This document shows positions 18,175 to 27,065 of a stretch of DNA of 64,000 nt, one piece after another. The DNA is from Coriobacteriaceae bacterium EMTCatB1 (lineage in GTDB: Bacteria > Actinomycetota > Coriobacteriia > Anaerosomatales > Anaerosomataceae), in the NCBI GenBank assembly GCA_001950395.1, contig BDLO01000001.1, positions 781,979-845,978 on the forward strand, in the 5' to 3' direction. Positions within the stretch are counted from its first letter, which is position 1. Each line of letters begins with the position of its first letter. The translations under genes were made by a program, and so were the position numbers. The notes beneath the pieces are model-generated. The model had not been told where the DNA came from. It searched no databases and saw only the letters and a program-made list of their open reading frames with translations.

Positions 18175-18990
18175 CTAATCGATCTCCTCGATGTCGAGGT
18201 CGTCGTCCGTCGCGCCCGCCGCGCGGAAGTCCAGCTTGAACTCAGGGACCTCGAAGCGCGGCTCCTCCTCGGTGATGTCGGGCGCCGCCACCTCGCCGAG
18301 CTGGATGCCCTGCACGAAACCGGGAGCCGGCGGCTCGCCGACCGGGGCGGCCGGCTTCTCCGCCGCAGCCTCGGCGGCCGGCTCAGCAGGAGCCGCCGCA
18401 CCTCGGATCTGCGCCTCCAACGCTTCGCGGTAGGAGCGCTGGGCGCTCGTCTCCTCTGCCGGAGCAGGGGCCTGCGCTGCAGCGACCTCGACCTCGCCGA
18501 CGACCTCGCCGCCGACCTCAGCGGCGAGGACCTTCACGTCCTCGGGCAGCGGGATCTCGGCCACCGAACGCAGGTGCGACTCGAGAAGCGCCCGGAACTG
18601 GGCCCGGAACGCCTCTTCGGCCTGCTTGATGCGCACGAGGTCGGCCTGCGCCTTCTGCTTCTGCTGGAGCGCGTTGTGGATGATCTCCTTCGCCTTGACC
18701 TCGGCGTCTTTCAGCACCACCTCGGCCTCGTGCTTCGCCTTGGCGATGATGTCGTCGGCGGACTTCTGCGCGGCGAGCAGCGTGTTGTTGAGCGTCCGTT
18801 CCATCTCCTGGTACGCACGCACCTTCTCCTCGGCCGCCTCGATGCGCTCGGAAAGCTCGATGTTCTCTTTGAAGAGGCGTTCGAGCTCGTCGGCTACCTG
18901 ATCGAGGAACTCGTCGACCTCGACCTCGTTGTAGCCGCGCAACGACTTGCTGAACTCCTTGTGGTGGATGTCGAGCGGGGTGAGTTTCAT
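18175..18990 (-). CDS. divIVA: DivIVA-family polar/septal scaffold protein
   Basis: This 271-residue protein begins with the conserved lipid-binding N-terminus (TPLDIHHKEFSKSLRGYNEVE), then a coiled coil with many E, K and Q residues to about residue 145, and a variable acidic tail rich in A, P and E. DivIVA (Wag31 in mycobacteria) recognises curved membrane and organises pole growth and septum placement. Its place between yggT and ileS is typical. The A/P/E-rich tail after residue 165 is poorly conserved in the family. Stop is TAG. Confidence 0.93.
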   Translation of the reverse strand: MKLTPLDIHHKEFSKSLRGYNEVEVDEFLDQVADELERLFKENIELSERIEAAEEKVRAYQEMERTLNNTLLAAQKSADDIIAKAKHEAEVVLKDAEVKAKEIIHNALQQKQKAQADLVRIKQAEEAFRAQFRALLESHLRSVAEIPLPEDVKVLAAEVGGEVVGEVEVAAAQAPAPAEETSAQRSYREALEAQIRGAAAPAEPAAEAAAEKPAAPVGEPPAPGFVQGIQLGEVAAPDITEEEPRFEVPEFKLDFRAAGATDDDLDIEEID

Positions 18991-19014
18991 CGGTCCGGTC
19001 CTCCCTGACCGTCG

Positions 19015-19281
19015 CTACGAGACCTGCAGGACCAGTCTAACCAATATCGGCCGGATGAGGTACTGCAGCGTGAGCAGCGCAACAAACGGCGAGAAGTCGA
19101 TGGAGCCGACGGGCGGCACGATCCGGCGGAAGACGCCGATGTACGGCTCGCACAGCTGTCCGAGCACGCGGTAGACGTCGTAGAACACCCCCGTCGGCCG
19201 GAACCAGGACATCAAGACGTACACGATGATGAGCGTCGAGTAGAAGCTCACGAGCGAATCGACGATCCCGAGCACCGTCAC
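19015..19281 (-). CDS. yggT: YggT-family membrane protein
   Basis: This 88-residue protein has two hydrophobic segments (about 5-25 and 60-85) separated by the family hallmark CEPYIGVFRRIVPPVGSIDFSP. YggT proteins are found beside sepF, proC and divIVA in most Gram-positive bacteria and are linked to division and osmotic stress, but have no settled activity. It is six bases from proC, in the same operon. Confidence 0.92.
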   Translation of the reverse strand: MTVLGIVDSLVSFYSTLIIVYVLMSWFRPTGVFYDVYRVLGQLCEPYIGVFRRIVPPVGSIDFSPFVALLTLQYLIRPILVRLVLQVS

Positions 19282-19287
19282 GACGCC

Positions 19288-20088
19288 TCAGAGCTCCCGC
19301 GCACGGCGCACCGCAGCCGCCACCGCTTCGCCGAACGCCGCGCGCACCGCACGCTCCTCGAGCACCTGCACAGCCGCGATCGTCGTCCCGCCCGGGCTCG
19401 CCACCGCGTCGATGAGCGCCTCGGGGTGCGATCCTGTCCGTTCGATGAGCTCGGCCGTCCCCTTGATCGTCTGCAACGCGAGCGCGAGCGCGACGTCCTT
19501 GGACAGCCCTTGCGCGACGCCCGCACGCGCGAGCGCGTCGGCGACGAGCGCGACGTACGCCGGCCCCGACCCTGAGATCGCGGTGGCGACGTCGAAGTAG
19601 CGTTCGTCAAGCACAGTGGCCGTACCGAGGGCCTCGAACAGCGACCGCACCGTCTCGACCGCCTGGTCGCTCGCGGCAGCGCCGCCGCACACCACGCTCA
19701 TGCCAGCGCCGACCATGGCGGGCGTGTTCGGCATCACGCGCACCACCGCGACGCCGGCCGGCAGCAGCGCCTCGATCCGGCGGGTCTCCACGCCCGCTGC
19801 GATGGAGACCACGATCGCCTCCCGAGGGACCTCGTCTGCAAGGTGTGCGAGCACCGCGTCGATGACCTGCGGCTTGACGGCGAGAATCACGATGTCTGCG
19901 TCTCGCACGATCTCGTGACCGTCCGGGACGGCCACGACCCCGTGCGACTCGAAGACCGTCCTGCGGTCTTCGTTCGGCTCAGCGACCGAGATCTCTTCTG
20001 GGCGAGCAGCGCCCGAGGCGAGCAGGCCAGCGACGATCGCTTCCCCCATGCGGCCACCGCCGATGATGGCGATACGTCCGAAACCCAC
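19288..20088 (-). CDS. proC: pyrroline-5-carboxylate reductase
   Basis: This 266-residue enzyme makes proline from 1-pyrroline-5-carboxylate with NAD(P)H. The N-terminal Rossmann fold has IAIIGGGRMGEAI, and the C-terminal dimer domain has SGSGPAYVALVADAL and SPGGTTIAAVQVLE. Length is normal. It lies two bases after the sepF stop. Its presence in a division cluster is conserved, although the reason is not known. Confidence 0.95.
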   Translation of the reverse strand: MGFGRIAIIGGGRMGEAIVAGLLASGAARPEEISVAEPNEDRRTVFESHGVVAVPDGHEIVRDADIVILAVKPQVIDAVLAHLADEVPREAIVVSIAAGVETRRIEALLPAGVAVVRVMPNTPAMVGAGMSVVCGGAAASDQAVETVRSLFEALGTATVLDERYFDVATAISGSGPAYVALVADALARAGVAQGLSKDVALALALQTIKGTAELIERTGSHPEALIDAVASPGGTTIAAVQVLEERAVRAAFGEAVAAAVRRAREL

Positions 20089-20090
20089 CG

Positions 20091-20630
20091 CTACACCCCC
20101 GAGTCGAACAGGCCGCGATCGCGCAGTTCCTTGCGCTGCGCAGCCGAGACGTCCACGTTCGCGGGCGTGAGCATGAAGACCTTCTCCGAGACCTTCTGCA
20201 GGCCGCCGTTCAGGCCGTACGTGAGACCGCTCGCGAAGTCGATGAGGCGCCGAGCGAGCTCCGGCTCGGCCATCGTGAGGTTCATGATCACGGGCTGGCC
20301 GCTCTTGAACTTGTCCGCGATGGACTGCGCCTCAGAGAAGGAGCGCGGCTCGACGATCTGCATCTTGACCTGCGGCACCGCCCGCACGCTCGTCGTCGGC
20401 AGGGGCTCGACCGACGCGGTCCGCGCACCGTAGCCGCGGGCGCGGTCCAGGTCCGGCTCGCGCTGCAACCGGCGCACGCCGGTGCGAGCCTCGGCCTCGT
20501 ACGGGCTGCGCACCGCCGGCACGTCGAGGCCGTCGGCCTCTTCGTCTTCGTCCTCGGCGTAGTAGTCGTCGTAGTACTCGTCTTCATCGCCGCGGCCCAG
20601 CCGGGCCTTTATCGAATCCCAGAGTCCCAC
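20091..20630 (-). CDS. sepF: SepF cell-division protein
   Basis: This 179-residue protein has a short N-terminal amphipathic helix (GLWDSIKARLG) for membrane binding, an acidic D/E/Y-rich linker, and a C-terminal SepF domain (about 90-165) with VIMNLT and a glycine-rich GLTYGLNGGLQKV segment. It tethers FtsZ to the membrane and is essential where FtsA is absent, as in this dcw cluster. GTG 20630 with GAAGGGA upstream is chosen because the helix should be N-terminal. Confidence 0.93.
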   Translation of the reverse strand: MGLWDSIKARLGRGDEDEYYDDYYAEDEDEEADGLDVPAVRSPYEAEARTGVRRLQREPDLDRARGYGARTASVEPLPTTSVRAVPQVKMQIVEPRSFSEAQSIADKFKSGQPVIMNLTMAEPELARRLIDFASGLTYGLNGGLQKVSEKVFMLTPANVDVSAAQRKELRDRGLFDSGV

Positions 20631-20655
20631 GGCTGCATCCCTTCTCGACACGCGC

Positions 20656-21333
20656 TCACTTGCCGAATATGGCCCTGCCGACACGGACGATGGTCGCGCC
20701 TTCTTCGATCGCGACGCGGAAGTCGTTGGTCATCCCCATCGACAGCTCGTGCATCTCGGTGCCATTGAACCGCAACGCGGACAGAGAGGCAAAGAGGTCC
20801 GCGAGCCCGCGGAACACCCAGCGCACCTGTTCCGGTCGAGCGAGCGGCGCGATGGTCATGAGCCCGTCCACCCGAACGGAGCCCATCTCCGCGGCGGCCT
20901 TGAGCGCGTCTTCGACCTCTTCGGGCGCAAACCCGTGTTTCGTCGCTTCGCCGGAGACGTTCACCTGAAGGAGCACCGGCTGCACCACACCACGTTCGGA
21001 GGCGATACGGTCGATGCGCGCGAGCAGGTCCACCGAGTCCACGGAGTGGATGAGGACGGCACGTCCGACGACATCTTTGACCTTGTTCGACTGCAGCGTG
21101 CCGATGAAGTGCCACCGGACGTCGGGGAACAGCCCGTACTTGCCCAAGAACTCCTGGACGCGGTTCTCCCCGAAGTCCCGGATGCCGGCCGCGATGGCCT
21201 GCCTGATCTCCGCGACGCCGACGTTCTTCGTGACGGCGACGATCGTGATGTCGTCGGGGTCCCTCCCCGCCGCATCAGCAGCGTCAGCCACGGCCCTCCG
21301 GACCGCTCGGTATCGCTCGGCTATCACGCTCAC
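20656..21333 (-). CDS. yggS: YggS/PROSC pyridoxal-phosphate homeostasis protein
   Basis: This 225-residue protein folds as an alanine-racemase-like barrel without the second domain. The lysine that binds pyridoxal phosphate is in VAVTKNV, and the phosphate site includes the GENRVQE, HFIGTLQSNK and LSMGMTNDF motifs. It buffers free PLP and affects amino-acid pools. It sits between phoU and sepF; in most relatives it follows pgeF directly. Confidence 0.94.
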   Translation of the reverse strand: MSVIAERYRAVRRAVADAADAAGRDPDDITIVAVTKNVGVAEIRQAIAAGIRDFGENRVQEFLGKYGLFPDVRWHFIGTLQSNKVKDVVGRAVLIHSVDSVDLLARIDRIASERGVVQPVLLQVNVSGEATKHGFAPEEVEDALKAAAEMGSVRVDGLMTIAPLARPEQVRWVFRGLADLFASLSALRFNGTEMHELSMGMTNDFRVAIEEGATIVRVGRAIFGK

Positions 21334-21339
21334 TGAGCA

Positions 21340-22002
21340 TCAGGCCTCGTCGTCTTCGCATGACGCGAAGTGGCCGGTCACCATGTACGTGATGCGCTCG
21401 CCGATGTCCACGGCGTGGTCGGCGATCCGCTCGAGGTAGCGCGACGCCAGCACCATCGACGAGCCCCATTCGATGTCTTCCTCGTCCTGCAACCGCGCCA
21501 ACTCCCGGAAGAACTGCTTGAAGAGATGATCGATCGGCTCGTCGAGGTCCTGGAGCTTGCGCGACATCTCCAGGTCGTTCTTCTCCAGCGCCTCGAGCAT
21601 CGCCTGGAGCACGCGCTGGACGAGGTTGCCCTGCGCCTGGATCAGGTCGTACAGCGTCTGCGGCCCCTGACGGCCGGCCGTCCGGCGCGCCGCCTTCGCG
21701 ATGTTCACCGCGAGGTCTGCCATGCGCTCGAAGTGCATCGCGATGTACGCCAGCGAGTGGAGCAGGCGCAGGTCGCGCGCCACGGGGAACTGCGTCGCGA
21801 TGATCTCGAGCGAGCGCTCTTCGATCCCGAGGCACCGCGCATCGATGTCGCTGTCGCCATCGATGACGCGCTGCGCGAGCTCGACGTCGCCCTCCACGAG
21901 CGCCCGGACCGCGTCGCGCGTCACGTCCACGATGTCGTGGCCGATGGCGATGACGCTGGCCTTCAGGTCCTTCAGCTCTTTGCGGAATCCTTCTCGCATC
22001 AT
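21340..22002 (-). CDS. phoU: PhoU phosphate-signalling protein
   Basis: This 220-residue, all-helical protein contains two PhoU repeats with ERMADLAVNIAKAA and ERIADHAVDIGERI, the metal-binding motifs of the family. PhoU links the PstSCAB transporter to the PhoR sensor kinase and represses uptake when phosphate is plentiful. Two adjacent ATGs (22002 and 21999) follow GGAAGG; the first is used here. No phoR or phoB is in the window. Confidence 0.95.
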   Translation of the reverse strand: MMREGFRKELKDLKASVIAIGHDIVDVTRDAVRALVEGDVELAQRVIDGDSDIDARCLGIEERSLEIIATQFPVARDLRLLHSLAYIAMHFERMADLAVNIAKAARRTAGRQGPQTLYDLIQAQGNLVQRVLQAMLEALEKNDLEMSRKLQDLDEPIDHLFKQFFRELARLQDEEDIEWGSSMVLASRYLERIADHAVDIGERITYMVTGHFASCEDDEA

Positions 22003-22030
22003 CGGCCCTTCCTCGATCGCATCTGCCTCT

Positions 22031-22048
22031 GCACGGATTATACCGTGC
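22031..22048 (-). promoter_or_regulatory. candidate phoU promoter: TATAAT inside an inverted repeat
   Basis: On the minus strand GCACGG, TATAAT and CCGTGC are contiguous: a consensus -10 (22037-22042) is flanked by a perfect 6-bp inverted repeat. A start near 22030 would give a leader of about 28 bases to phoU. No -35 match is seen at 16-18 bases, so a regulator may be needed. Confidence 0.45.
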
Positions 22049-22100
22049 CGGAAGCCCGACGGCGCCTCGGCCGAGCCGCGAGACGGCAACGGGGCGGCGC

Positions 22101-22925
22101 TTATCCGAAGCGGCCGGTGATGTAGTCCTCAGTCCGCTTGTCCTTGGGGCTGGTGAAGATGTCGGCCGTCCTGCCGAACTCGACCAGCACCGCCGGCTCT
22201 CCCGAGCGTTCCTGCAAGAAGAACGCCGTCTCATCGCTCGTGCGCGCCGCCTGCTGCATGTTGTGCGTGACGATGATGATGGTGACGGACGACTTGAGCT
22301 CCGCCATCAGGTCCTCGATCTTCTGGACGCTCGTGGGGTCGATCGCGGAGCACGGCTCGTCCATGAGGAGCACGTCTGGCTGCACGGCGAGCACGCGGGC
22401 GATGCACAGCCGCTGCTGCTGGCCGCCGGAGAGGGTGAGCCCGCCGCGGTCGAGGATGTCTTTGACTTCCTTCCAGAGGTTGGCGCGTTCCAGCGAGTCT
22501 CGCACGATGTCGTCGAGCTCGGACTTCTTCTTGACTCCGTGCAGCCGAGGCCCGTACGCGACGTTGTCGTAGATGCTCATCGGGAACGGGTTGGGCTGCT
22601 GGAAGATCATCCCCACCCTGCGCCTCAAATCGACGGGATCCACGCCCGGGCCGTAGATGTCCTGGCCGTCGAGCAGGACGGTGCCGTCGACACGCGTCCC
22701 TGGGATGAGGTCGTTCATGCGGTTCAGGCAGCGCAGGAACGTCGACTTGCCGCAGCCAGAAGGCCCGATGAACGCAGTCACCGAACGCGCCTTGATGTCG
22801 CACGAGATGCCCGTGAGCGCGTGGAAGTCCCCGTAGTAGAAGTCGAGGTCGCGAACGGTGATCTTGACCTCAGGGGCGGCCCCCTCGACCGCAGGCGAAG
22901 CCGCACAATCGAGCGTGTCGCTCAT
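22101..22925 (-). CDS. pstB: phosphate ABC transporter ATP-binding protein
   Basis: This 274-residue ATPase powers phosphate import. It shows Walker [10 protein letters not shown], the signature LSGGQQQR, Walker [13 protein letters not shown] and the switch histidine in [11 protein letters not shown] 22925 overlaps the pstA stop by four bases. The longer open frame that continues through pstA is out of frame with it and is not part of the protein. Confidence 0.97.
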   Translation of the reverse strand: MSDTLDCAASPAVEGAAPEVKITVRDLDFYYGDFHALTGISCDIKARSVTAFIGPSGCGKSTFLRCLNRMNDLIPGTRVDGTVLLDGQDIYGPGVDPVDLRRRVGMIFQQPNPFPMSIYDNVAYGPRLHGVKKKSELDDIVRDSLERANLWKEVKDILDRGGLTLSGGQQQRLCIARVLAVQPDVLLMDEPCSAIDPTSVQKIEDLMAELKSSVTIIIVTHNMQQAARTSDETAFFLQERSGEPAVLVEFGRTADIFTSPKDKRTEDYITGRFG

Positions 22926-23761
22926 CCTTGCATCCTCCTGTTCCTGCGCAGCAGCCACCGCGCGGAGAGATTGAACGCGAGCACCATCGCCATCAGGAGC
23001 AGCGCCGTGCCGAAGGCGGCAGGCATGTTGATGCCCTCCATGGAAAGCTGGTACAGGTGGACGGTCATCGACCGCCCGGGGTCGGTCGGCAGGATCGGCG
23101 TGTTGATCATCGTCCCCATGGTGAAGATCACGACGGCGGTCTCGCCGACCGCCCGCCCGGCGGCGAGGATGATGCCGGTGATGATCCGGGACGCCGCCGC
23201 AGGCAGCACCACGCGGCTCACCGTCTGCCACTTGCTCGCGCCTAGCCCGTACGAGCCCCACCGGATGTACTTCGGCACGGCACGGATGGCCTCTTCGGTG
23301 GTGCGCATCACGATCGGCAGCATCAGGAACGAGAGCGCCAAAGCGCCCGAGATCACGGAGAACCCGAGCCCCATCGACTCGACGAACAACGCGAGGCCGA
23401 ACAGACCCATGACGATGGACGGCACGCTCGCGAGCGTGTCTGCCGCGAACCGGATCGTCCGCACGAGCCTGCCCTGCACCGCGTACTCCGCGAGGTAGAC
23501 CGCCGCGAGCACGGCGACCGGGGTCACGAGCAGCATCGCAAGACCGGTCACGTACAGCGTCGCGACGATCGTCGGCCAGACGCCGCCTTCGGCATTCACG
23601 CCGTGCGGGTTCGTGAAGATGAACTCGGGGCTTATCTGCCTCGCTCCGTTGATGAACACGTAGCCGATCACGGCGAACAGCACGACGACGGTCGTGATGC
23701 CAGCGACCCAGAACGCCGCGAGGGCGAGCGTGTTCGTGAGGTTCTTCGCGTCGCGCTTCAT
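22922..23761 (-). CDS. pstA: phosphate ABC transporter permease PstA
   Basis: This 279-residue protein has six hydrophobic segments and the EAA-type loop ([26 protein letters not shown]) that docks on PstB. It pairs with PstC as the membrane channel. It overlaps both neighbours by ATGA-type junctions, so the four transporter subunits are made in balance. Confidence 0.96.
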   Translation of the reverse strand: MKRDAKNLTNTLALAAFWVAGITTVVVLFAVIGYVFINGARQISPEFIFTNPHGVNAEGGVWPTIVATLYVTGLAMLLVTPVAVLAAVYLAEYAVQGRLVRTIRFAADTLASVPSIVMGLFGLALFVESMGLGFSVISGALALSFLMLPIVMRTTEEAIRAVPKYIRWGSYGLGASKWQTVSRVVLPAAASRIITGIILAAGRAVGETAVVIFTMGTMINTPILPTDPGRSMTVHLYQLSMEGINMPAAFGTALLLMAMVLAFNLSARWLLRRNRRMQG

Positions 23762-24669
23762 CGCGTCCCCTCACGCAGCCGGGAAAGCCCGCGCACCAGA
23801 CCCACCAGCCCCATCGAGATGAGGAACAGGATGATCGCGAGACCGAACAAGGCGGTGCGATGGACGCCTGAAGCGTACGGCATGTCCATGACGATCTGGC
23901 TCGTCAGCGTCGAGACCGGCTTGCCGATGCCCCGGAAGAAGACGGGCGCATTGCCCACGACCATGAGCACCGCCATCGTCTCGCCGATGGCCCGCCCCAT
24001 GCCGAGGATCACCGCATCGATGATGCCGATCTTTGCAGCAGGCAAAAGCACTCGCCAGATGGTCTGCCACGTCGTCGCGCCCATGGCGTAGCTCGCCTCG
24101 CGGATCCCGTCCGGCACCGACCCGAGCGCGTCTTCGGTCAGGGTGGCGATGGTCGGCACGATCATGATGGCGAGGATGAGCCACGCCGTGAGCGGCCCGA
24201 ATCCGAGCCCTCCGGTGAGGTCAGCGACGATCGGCCGCACCACGAGCAGCCCGAAGAAGCCGAACACCACCGAGGGAACGCCGGCAAGCAGCTCGACCGC
24301 CGGACGCACCACAGACCGCACGCGCGGAGGCGCGATCTCCGAGAGGAAGACCGCCGTGCCGACCGCGAGCGGGGCCCCAAGGGCGAGCGCGCCCAGCGTC
24401 ACCACGAGCGAGCCCACGAGCAGCGGCAGGATGCCGAACAGGCCCTGGGTCGGCAGCCACTCGGACCCGCCAAGGAAGCCCTTCAGCCCGACTTCGCTGA
24501 AGACCGGCCACCCGCGCCATCCGACGAACAGGAAGATGAGCACGACACCCGCGACAGCCATGGTGGCGCACAGCATGAACAGGTTCTTGAGGGCCGCTTC
24601 TTTGAGGTAGGTCGACCTCGACATGAGCTTGAGCTCGCGCGGCGCTGAGCTTGTCTGCGTCTCGCTCAC
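23758..24669 (-). CDS. pstC: phosphate ABC transporter permease PstC
   Basis: This 303-residue polytopic protein has a cytoplasmic N-terminus of about 30 residues, then six hydrophobic segments, and the docking loop in [20 protein letters not shown]. It forms the translocation path with PstA. The ATG at 24669 overlaps the pstS stop by four bases. Confidence 0.96.
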   Translation of the reverse strand: MSETQTSSAPRELKLMSRSTYLKEAALKNLFMLCATMAVAGVVLIFLFVGWRGWPVFSEVGLKGFLGGSEWLPTQGLFGILPLLVGSLVVTLGALALGAPLAVGTAVFLSEIAPPRVRSVVRPAVELLAGVPSVVFGFFGLLVVRPIVADLTGGLGFGPLTAWLILAIMIVPTIATLTEDALGSVPDGIREASYAMGATTWQTIWRVLLPAAKIGIIDAVILGMGRAIGETMAVLMVVGNAPVFFRGIGKPVSTLTSQIVMDMPYASGVHRTALFGLAIILFLISMGLVGLVRGLSRLREGTR

Positions 24670-25493
24670 TGGTGTGCGTCCTTCGCGGTCACCGGGATGA
24701 AGCCTGCATCGCGAACCACGTCTTCCTGCACCTCGGGTGAGAGCACGTAGTCGATGAACTCTTTCACGAGCCCTGTCGGCTCGCCACGGGTGAGGAAGTG
24801 CAGCACGCGGCTGATCGGGTAGCGTCCGTTCACGACCGCCTCCTCGGACGGTTCGACGCCGTCGATCGCGAGCGCCTTGACCTCTGGGGTCACGAATCCG
24901 AGCGAGATGTACCCGATAGCGCTCGGAGCCTGCGCGACCACCGAGCGCACCTGCCCGGTGCCCGGCAGCACCACGGCCGTCGGATCGAACCGCTCCTTGT
25001 CCAGCACGATCTTGAAGAACGCCTCCCGCGTCCCGGACGCTTCGTCACGGTTCACGAGCCCGATCTCCATATCTGGCCCGCCCACCTGCTTCCAGTTGGT
25101 GATCCTGCCCTCGAAGATGGCTTTGACCTGCGCCTTCGTCAGACCGTCCACCGGATTCGACGGGTTGACGATGACGGCGATCGCGTCGTAGGCGATCGGC
25201 GTGTCCACGAGCCCCGCGTGAAGCTCGTCACCTTTGAGGTCGCGCGACGAGGTGCCGATGTCCGCGGTCCCAGCGATGACGTTCTCGATGCCTGCCGATG
25301 AGCCTACGCCGCTCACGAGGATGCGCACGCCAGGATGCGCCCGCTCGAATCCCTCCTTGGCGACTTCCGCGATGGGCTGGATGGTGGTCGAACCGGTCAC
25401 GATCACCTGGTCGGACGCGTGGCTCCCGTTCGAGCAGCCCGCAAGCGAGACCGTAAGCGCGCTCGCCACGATCAGTGCGACGGCACGATGCAC
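24666..25493 (-). CDS. pstS: phosphate-binding lipoprotein PstS
   Basis: This 275-residue binding protein has a lipoprotein signal (VSLAGC) followed by the PstS fold with GSTTIQPIAEV, GTADIGTSSRDLK, TNWKQVGG and NRDEASGTREAF, the phosphate-contacting region. The best start is GTG 25493, inside the last 22 bases of pgeF, with no strong ribosome site, so translation may depend on ribosomes ending on pgeF. The longer open frame reaching 25583 would remove the signal peptide from the N-terminus. Confidence 0.93.
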   Translation of the reverse strand: MHRAVALIVASALTVSLAGCSNGSHASDQVIVTGSTTIQPIAEVAKEGFERAHPGVRILVSGVGSSAGIENVIAGTADIGTSSRDLKGDELHAGLVDTPIAYDAIAVIVNPSNPVDGLTKAQVKAIFEGRITNWKQVGGPDMEIGLVNRDEASGTREAFFKIVLDKERFDPTAVVLPGTGQVRSVVAQAPSAIGYISLGFVTPEVKALAIDGVEPSEEAVVNGRYPISRVLHFLTRGEPTGLVKEFIDYVLSPEVQEDVVRDAGFIPVTAKDAHQ

Positions 25494-26290
25494 GCGAGTG
25501 CGGCGTGGCGCCCGGTGCGCCCCTCGGCCCGGTAGGAGTAGAAGCGATCCGTATTGTGCGCGGTGCATATGCCGAGGTGACACTGGCGCTCTTCCGGGAC
25601 TCCTGAAGACGCGAGCTCTTCTGTGACCGCCGCCCGCAAGTCCAGCGTGGCGGAAGCCCGGCGTATCGTAACAAACTTGTGAGCGAAATGCGAAACGAGC
25701 TCGTCGCCGACCTCGTAGCAGCAGGCCCCGATGTGCGGACCGACGTACGCCGCGAGAGGCTCGGCCGGTCCCACGAGGTCGCGCAGCGCCGTCACCGCGT
25801 TCGCCACCACGCCGCCCAGAAGGCCACGCCAGCCAGCATGCGCCACCGCGATCGCCCGCGCGCGCTCGGCCACGAGGACGACCGGCACGCAGTCGGCGAA
25901 CAGGAGCATGAGCGGGGCCCCCTCGTGCTCAGTCGCGAGCGCGTCGGCGCCTGCTACCGGCGGCACACCTCCCGCTGCCCTGCCGCCTGAGCCGGCCTGA
26001 GAGGGCCAGACCGTCTGGACGCGGACGCCGTGAACCTGCTCCGCGCAGGTGAGCCGATCGCGATGCTCGCCTAGTCCGAGCGCGTCGAGGAACCGCCGCC
26101 TGTTCTCATCGACGGCGTCCGGCGCATCGCCGGTGTGCGCTGCCAGATCGAGGGATTCGAACGGCGCCTCGCTCACCCCGCCCGTGCGCTCGCTGAACGC
26201 GACGACGATGCCGCTCCGCTCGCGAAGCGCGACGTCTTCGTGCCACGCGATCTCGCCGACGGTACACCTGCTGAGGCTCGGCGCAGGCAT
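25472..26290 (-). CDS. pgeF: PgeF/YfiH multicopper-oxidase-fold purine nucleoside phosphorylase family
   Basis: This 272-residue protein has the zinc-site motifs of the family: AEQVHG, LLFADCVPV, VAHAGWRGLLGGV and GPHIGACCYEVG, with the catalytic Cys and His residues in place. Related enzymes act on purine nucleosides and some edit peptidoglycan precursors. The ATG at 26290 follows GAGG. It normally follows ftsZ in Gram-positive dcw clusters, and does so here apart from one inserted plus-strand gene. Confidence 0.92.
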   Translation of the reverse strand: MPAPSLSRCTVGEIAWHEDVALRERSGIVVAFSERTGGVSEAPFESLDLAAHTGDAPDAVDENRRRFLDALGLGEHRDRLTCAEQVHGVRVQTVWPSQAGSGGRAAGGVPPVAGADALATEHEGAPLMLLFADCVPVVLVAERARAIAVAHAGWRGLLGGVVANAVTALRDLVGPAEPLAAYVGPHIGACCYEVGDELVSHFAHKFVTIRRASATLDLRAAVTEELASSGVPEERQCHLGICTAHNTDRFYSYRAEGRTGRHAALACIVPSH

Positions 26291-26438
26291 CGACCTCGCG
26301 TGCTCAGAGCTTCCCGTGCTGGTTTTTCTCCTCCCGCTCATACAGACACAGTAGCCGATATCGCCCCTCATGGTGCAGAATGGAAGCGCAAGCACGAGAT
26401 CGCTCGGGCTTGCGACTGCGGTGAAAGGGGGTGATCGC

Positions 26439-26986
26439 ATGAAGCAGTCTGTCAAACGCGTCGCCCCTGTCCTCGTCGCCGCCGGCACGCTCCTTCCCGC
26501 CGCGCAGGCGTTCGCGCAGTACGAGAGCACGGACGACAACGCGGCGCTTGGCGCGGTCTGAGGATCTACGCGTGCCTCGGCATCTTCGGGCTCCTGTCGC
26601 TCGTCTTCTGGATCTGGATGCTCGTCGACTTGATCCAACGCCAGGAGTACGAGTTCCCGAACTCGAACGGGAAGAGCAAGACCATGTGGATCATCATCAT
26701 GGCCGTGTCGTGGTTCTTCGGAGCAGCGCTCATCCCCGCGATCGTGTACTACTTCATGGTCTACAAGAAGACCAAGCGTGGGACCGTGGCAGCGTCCGGT
26801 CAGGTCGGCGGGTACGCGCCGCCGCCACCAGCGCCTCCCGCACCGCCGGCGCCACCAGCGGCTCCACCTGCGCCGCCAGCGCCCCCCGCGCCACCAGCAC
26901 CTCCAGCGCCACCCGCGCCACCCGCGGCGCCCGAGCCTCCGGCACCGCCAGCACCTCCGGCACCGCCGGAGACCCCGGCCGAGTAA
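26439..26986 (+). pseudogene. PLDc_N-type membrane protein with Pro/Ala tail, apparently frameshifted
   Basis: The first frame gives a signal peptide (MKQSVKRVAPVLVAAG ... AQAFAQ) behind AAAGGGGGTGA and stops at TGA 26559-26561. The adjacent frame then opens with a membrane segment (ACLGIFGLLSLVFWIWMLVDL), a charged loop, a second segment (MWIIIMAVSWFFGAALIPAI), and a tail of P, A and E repeats. Joined by adding one base (GTC-CTG instead of GTCTG), the parts match the layout of PLDc_N-domain proteins: signal peptide, two membrane helices, KK-rich end and a Pro-rich tail. It is the only plus-strand gene in the dcw region. It may be a true pseudogene, a base error or a frameshifting gene. Function is unknown. 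Confidence 0.7.
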
Positions 26987-27000
26987 CGGTCGCACGACGC

Positions 27001-27041
27001 CGAGCGGGCCGCGCCCTCCTTGCGAGAGTGCGGCCCGCTCG
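27001..27041. terminator. bidirectional terminator-like hairpin between convergent genes
   Basis: A perfect 12-bp inverted repeat (CGAGCGGGCCGC at 27001-27012 and its complement at 27030-27041) separates the 3' ends of the plus-strand membrane gene and ftsZ. T-runs are absent on both sides. Confidence 0.6.
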
Positions 27042-27065
27042 AATCGTTCGCGCGGTGAACGCGCA

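Noticed and set aside
22101-23774. A 557-codon frame that looks like a fusion protein ending in PstB
   Set aside because: The first half is pstA read out of frame; PstB starts at ATG 22925 with a normal ATGA overlap.
26818-26980. Short tandem repeats that could be read as a CRISPR or DNA repeat array
   Set aside because: They are codon-level repeats of a P/A-rich protein tail, with no spacers.
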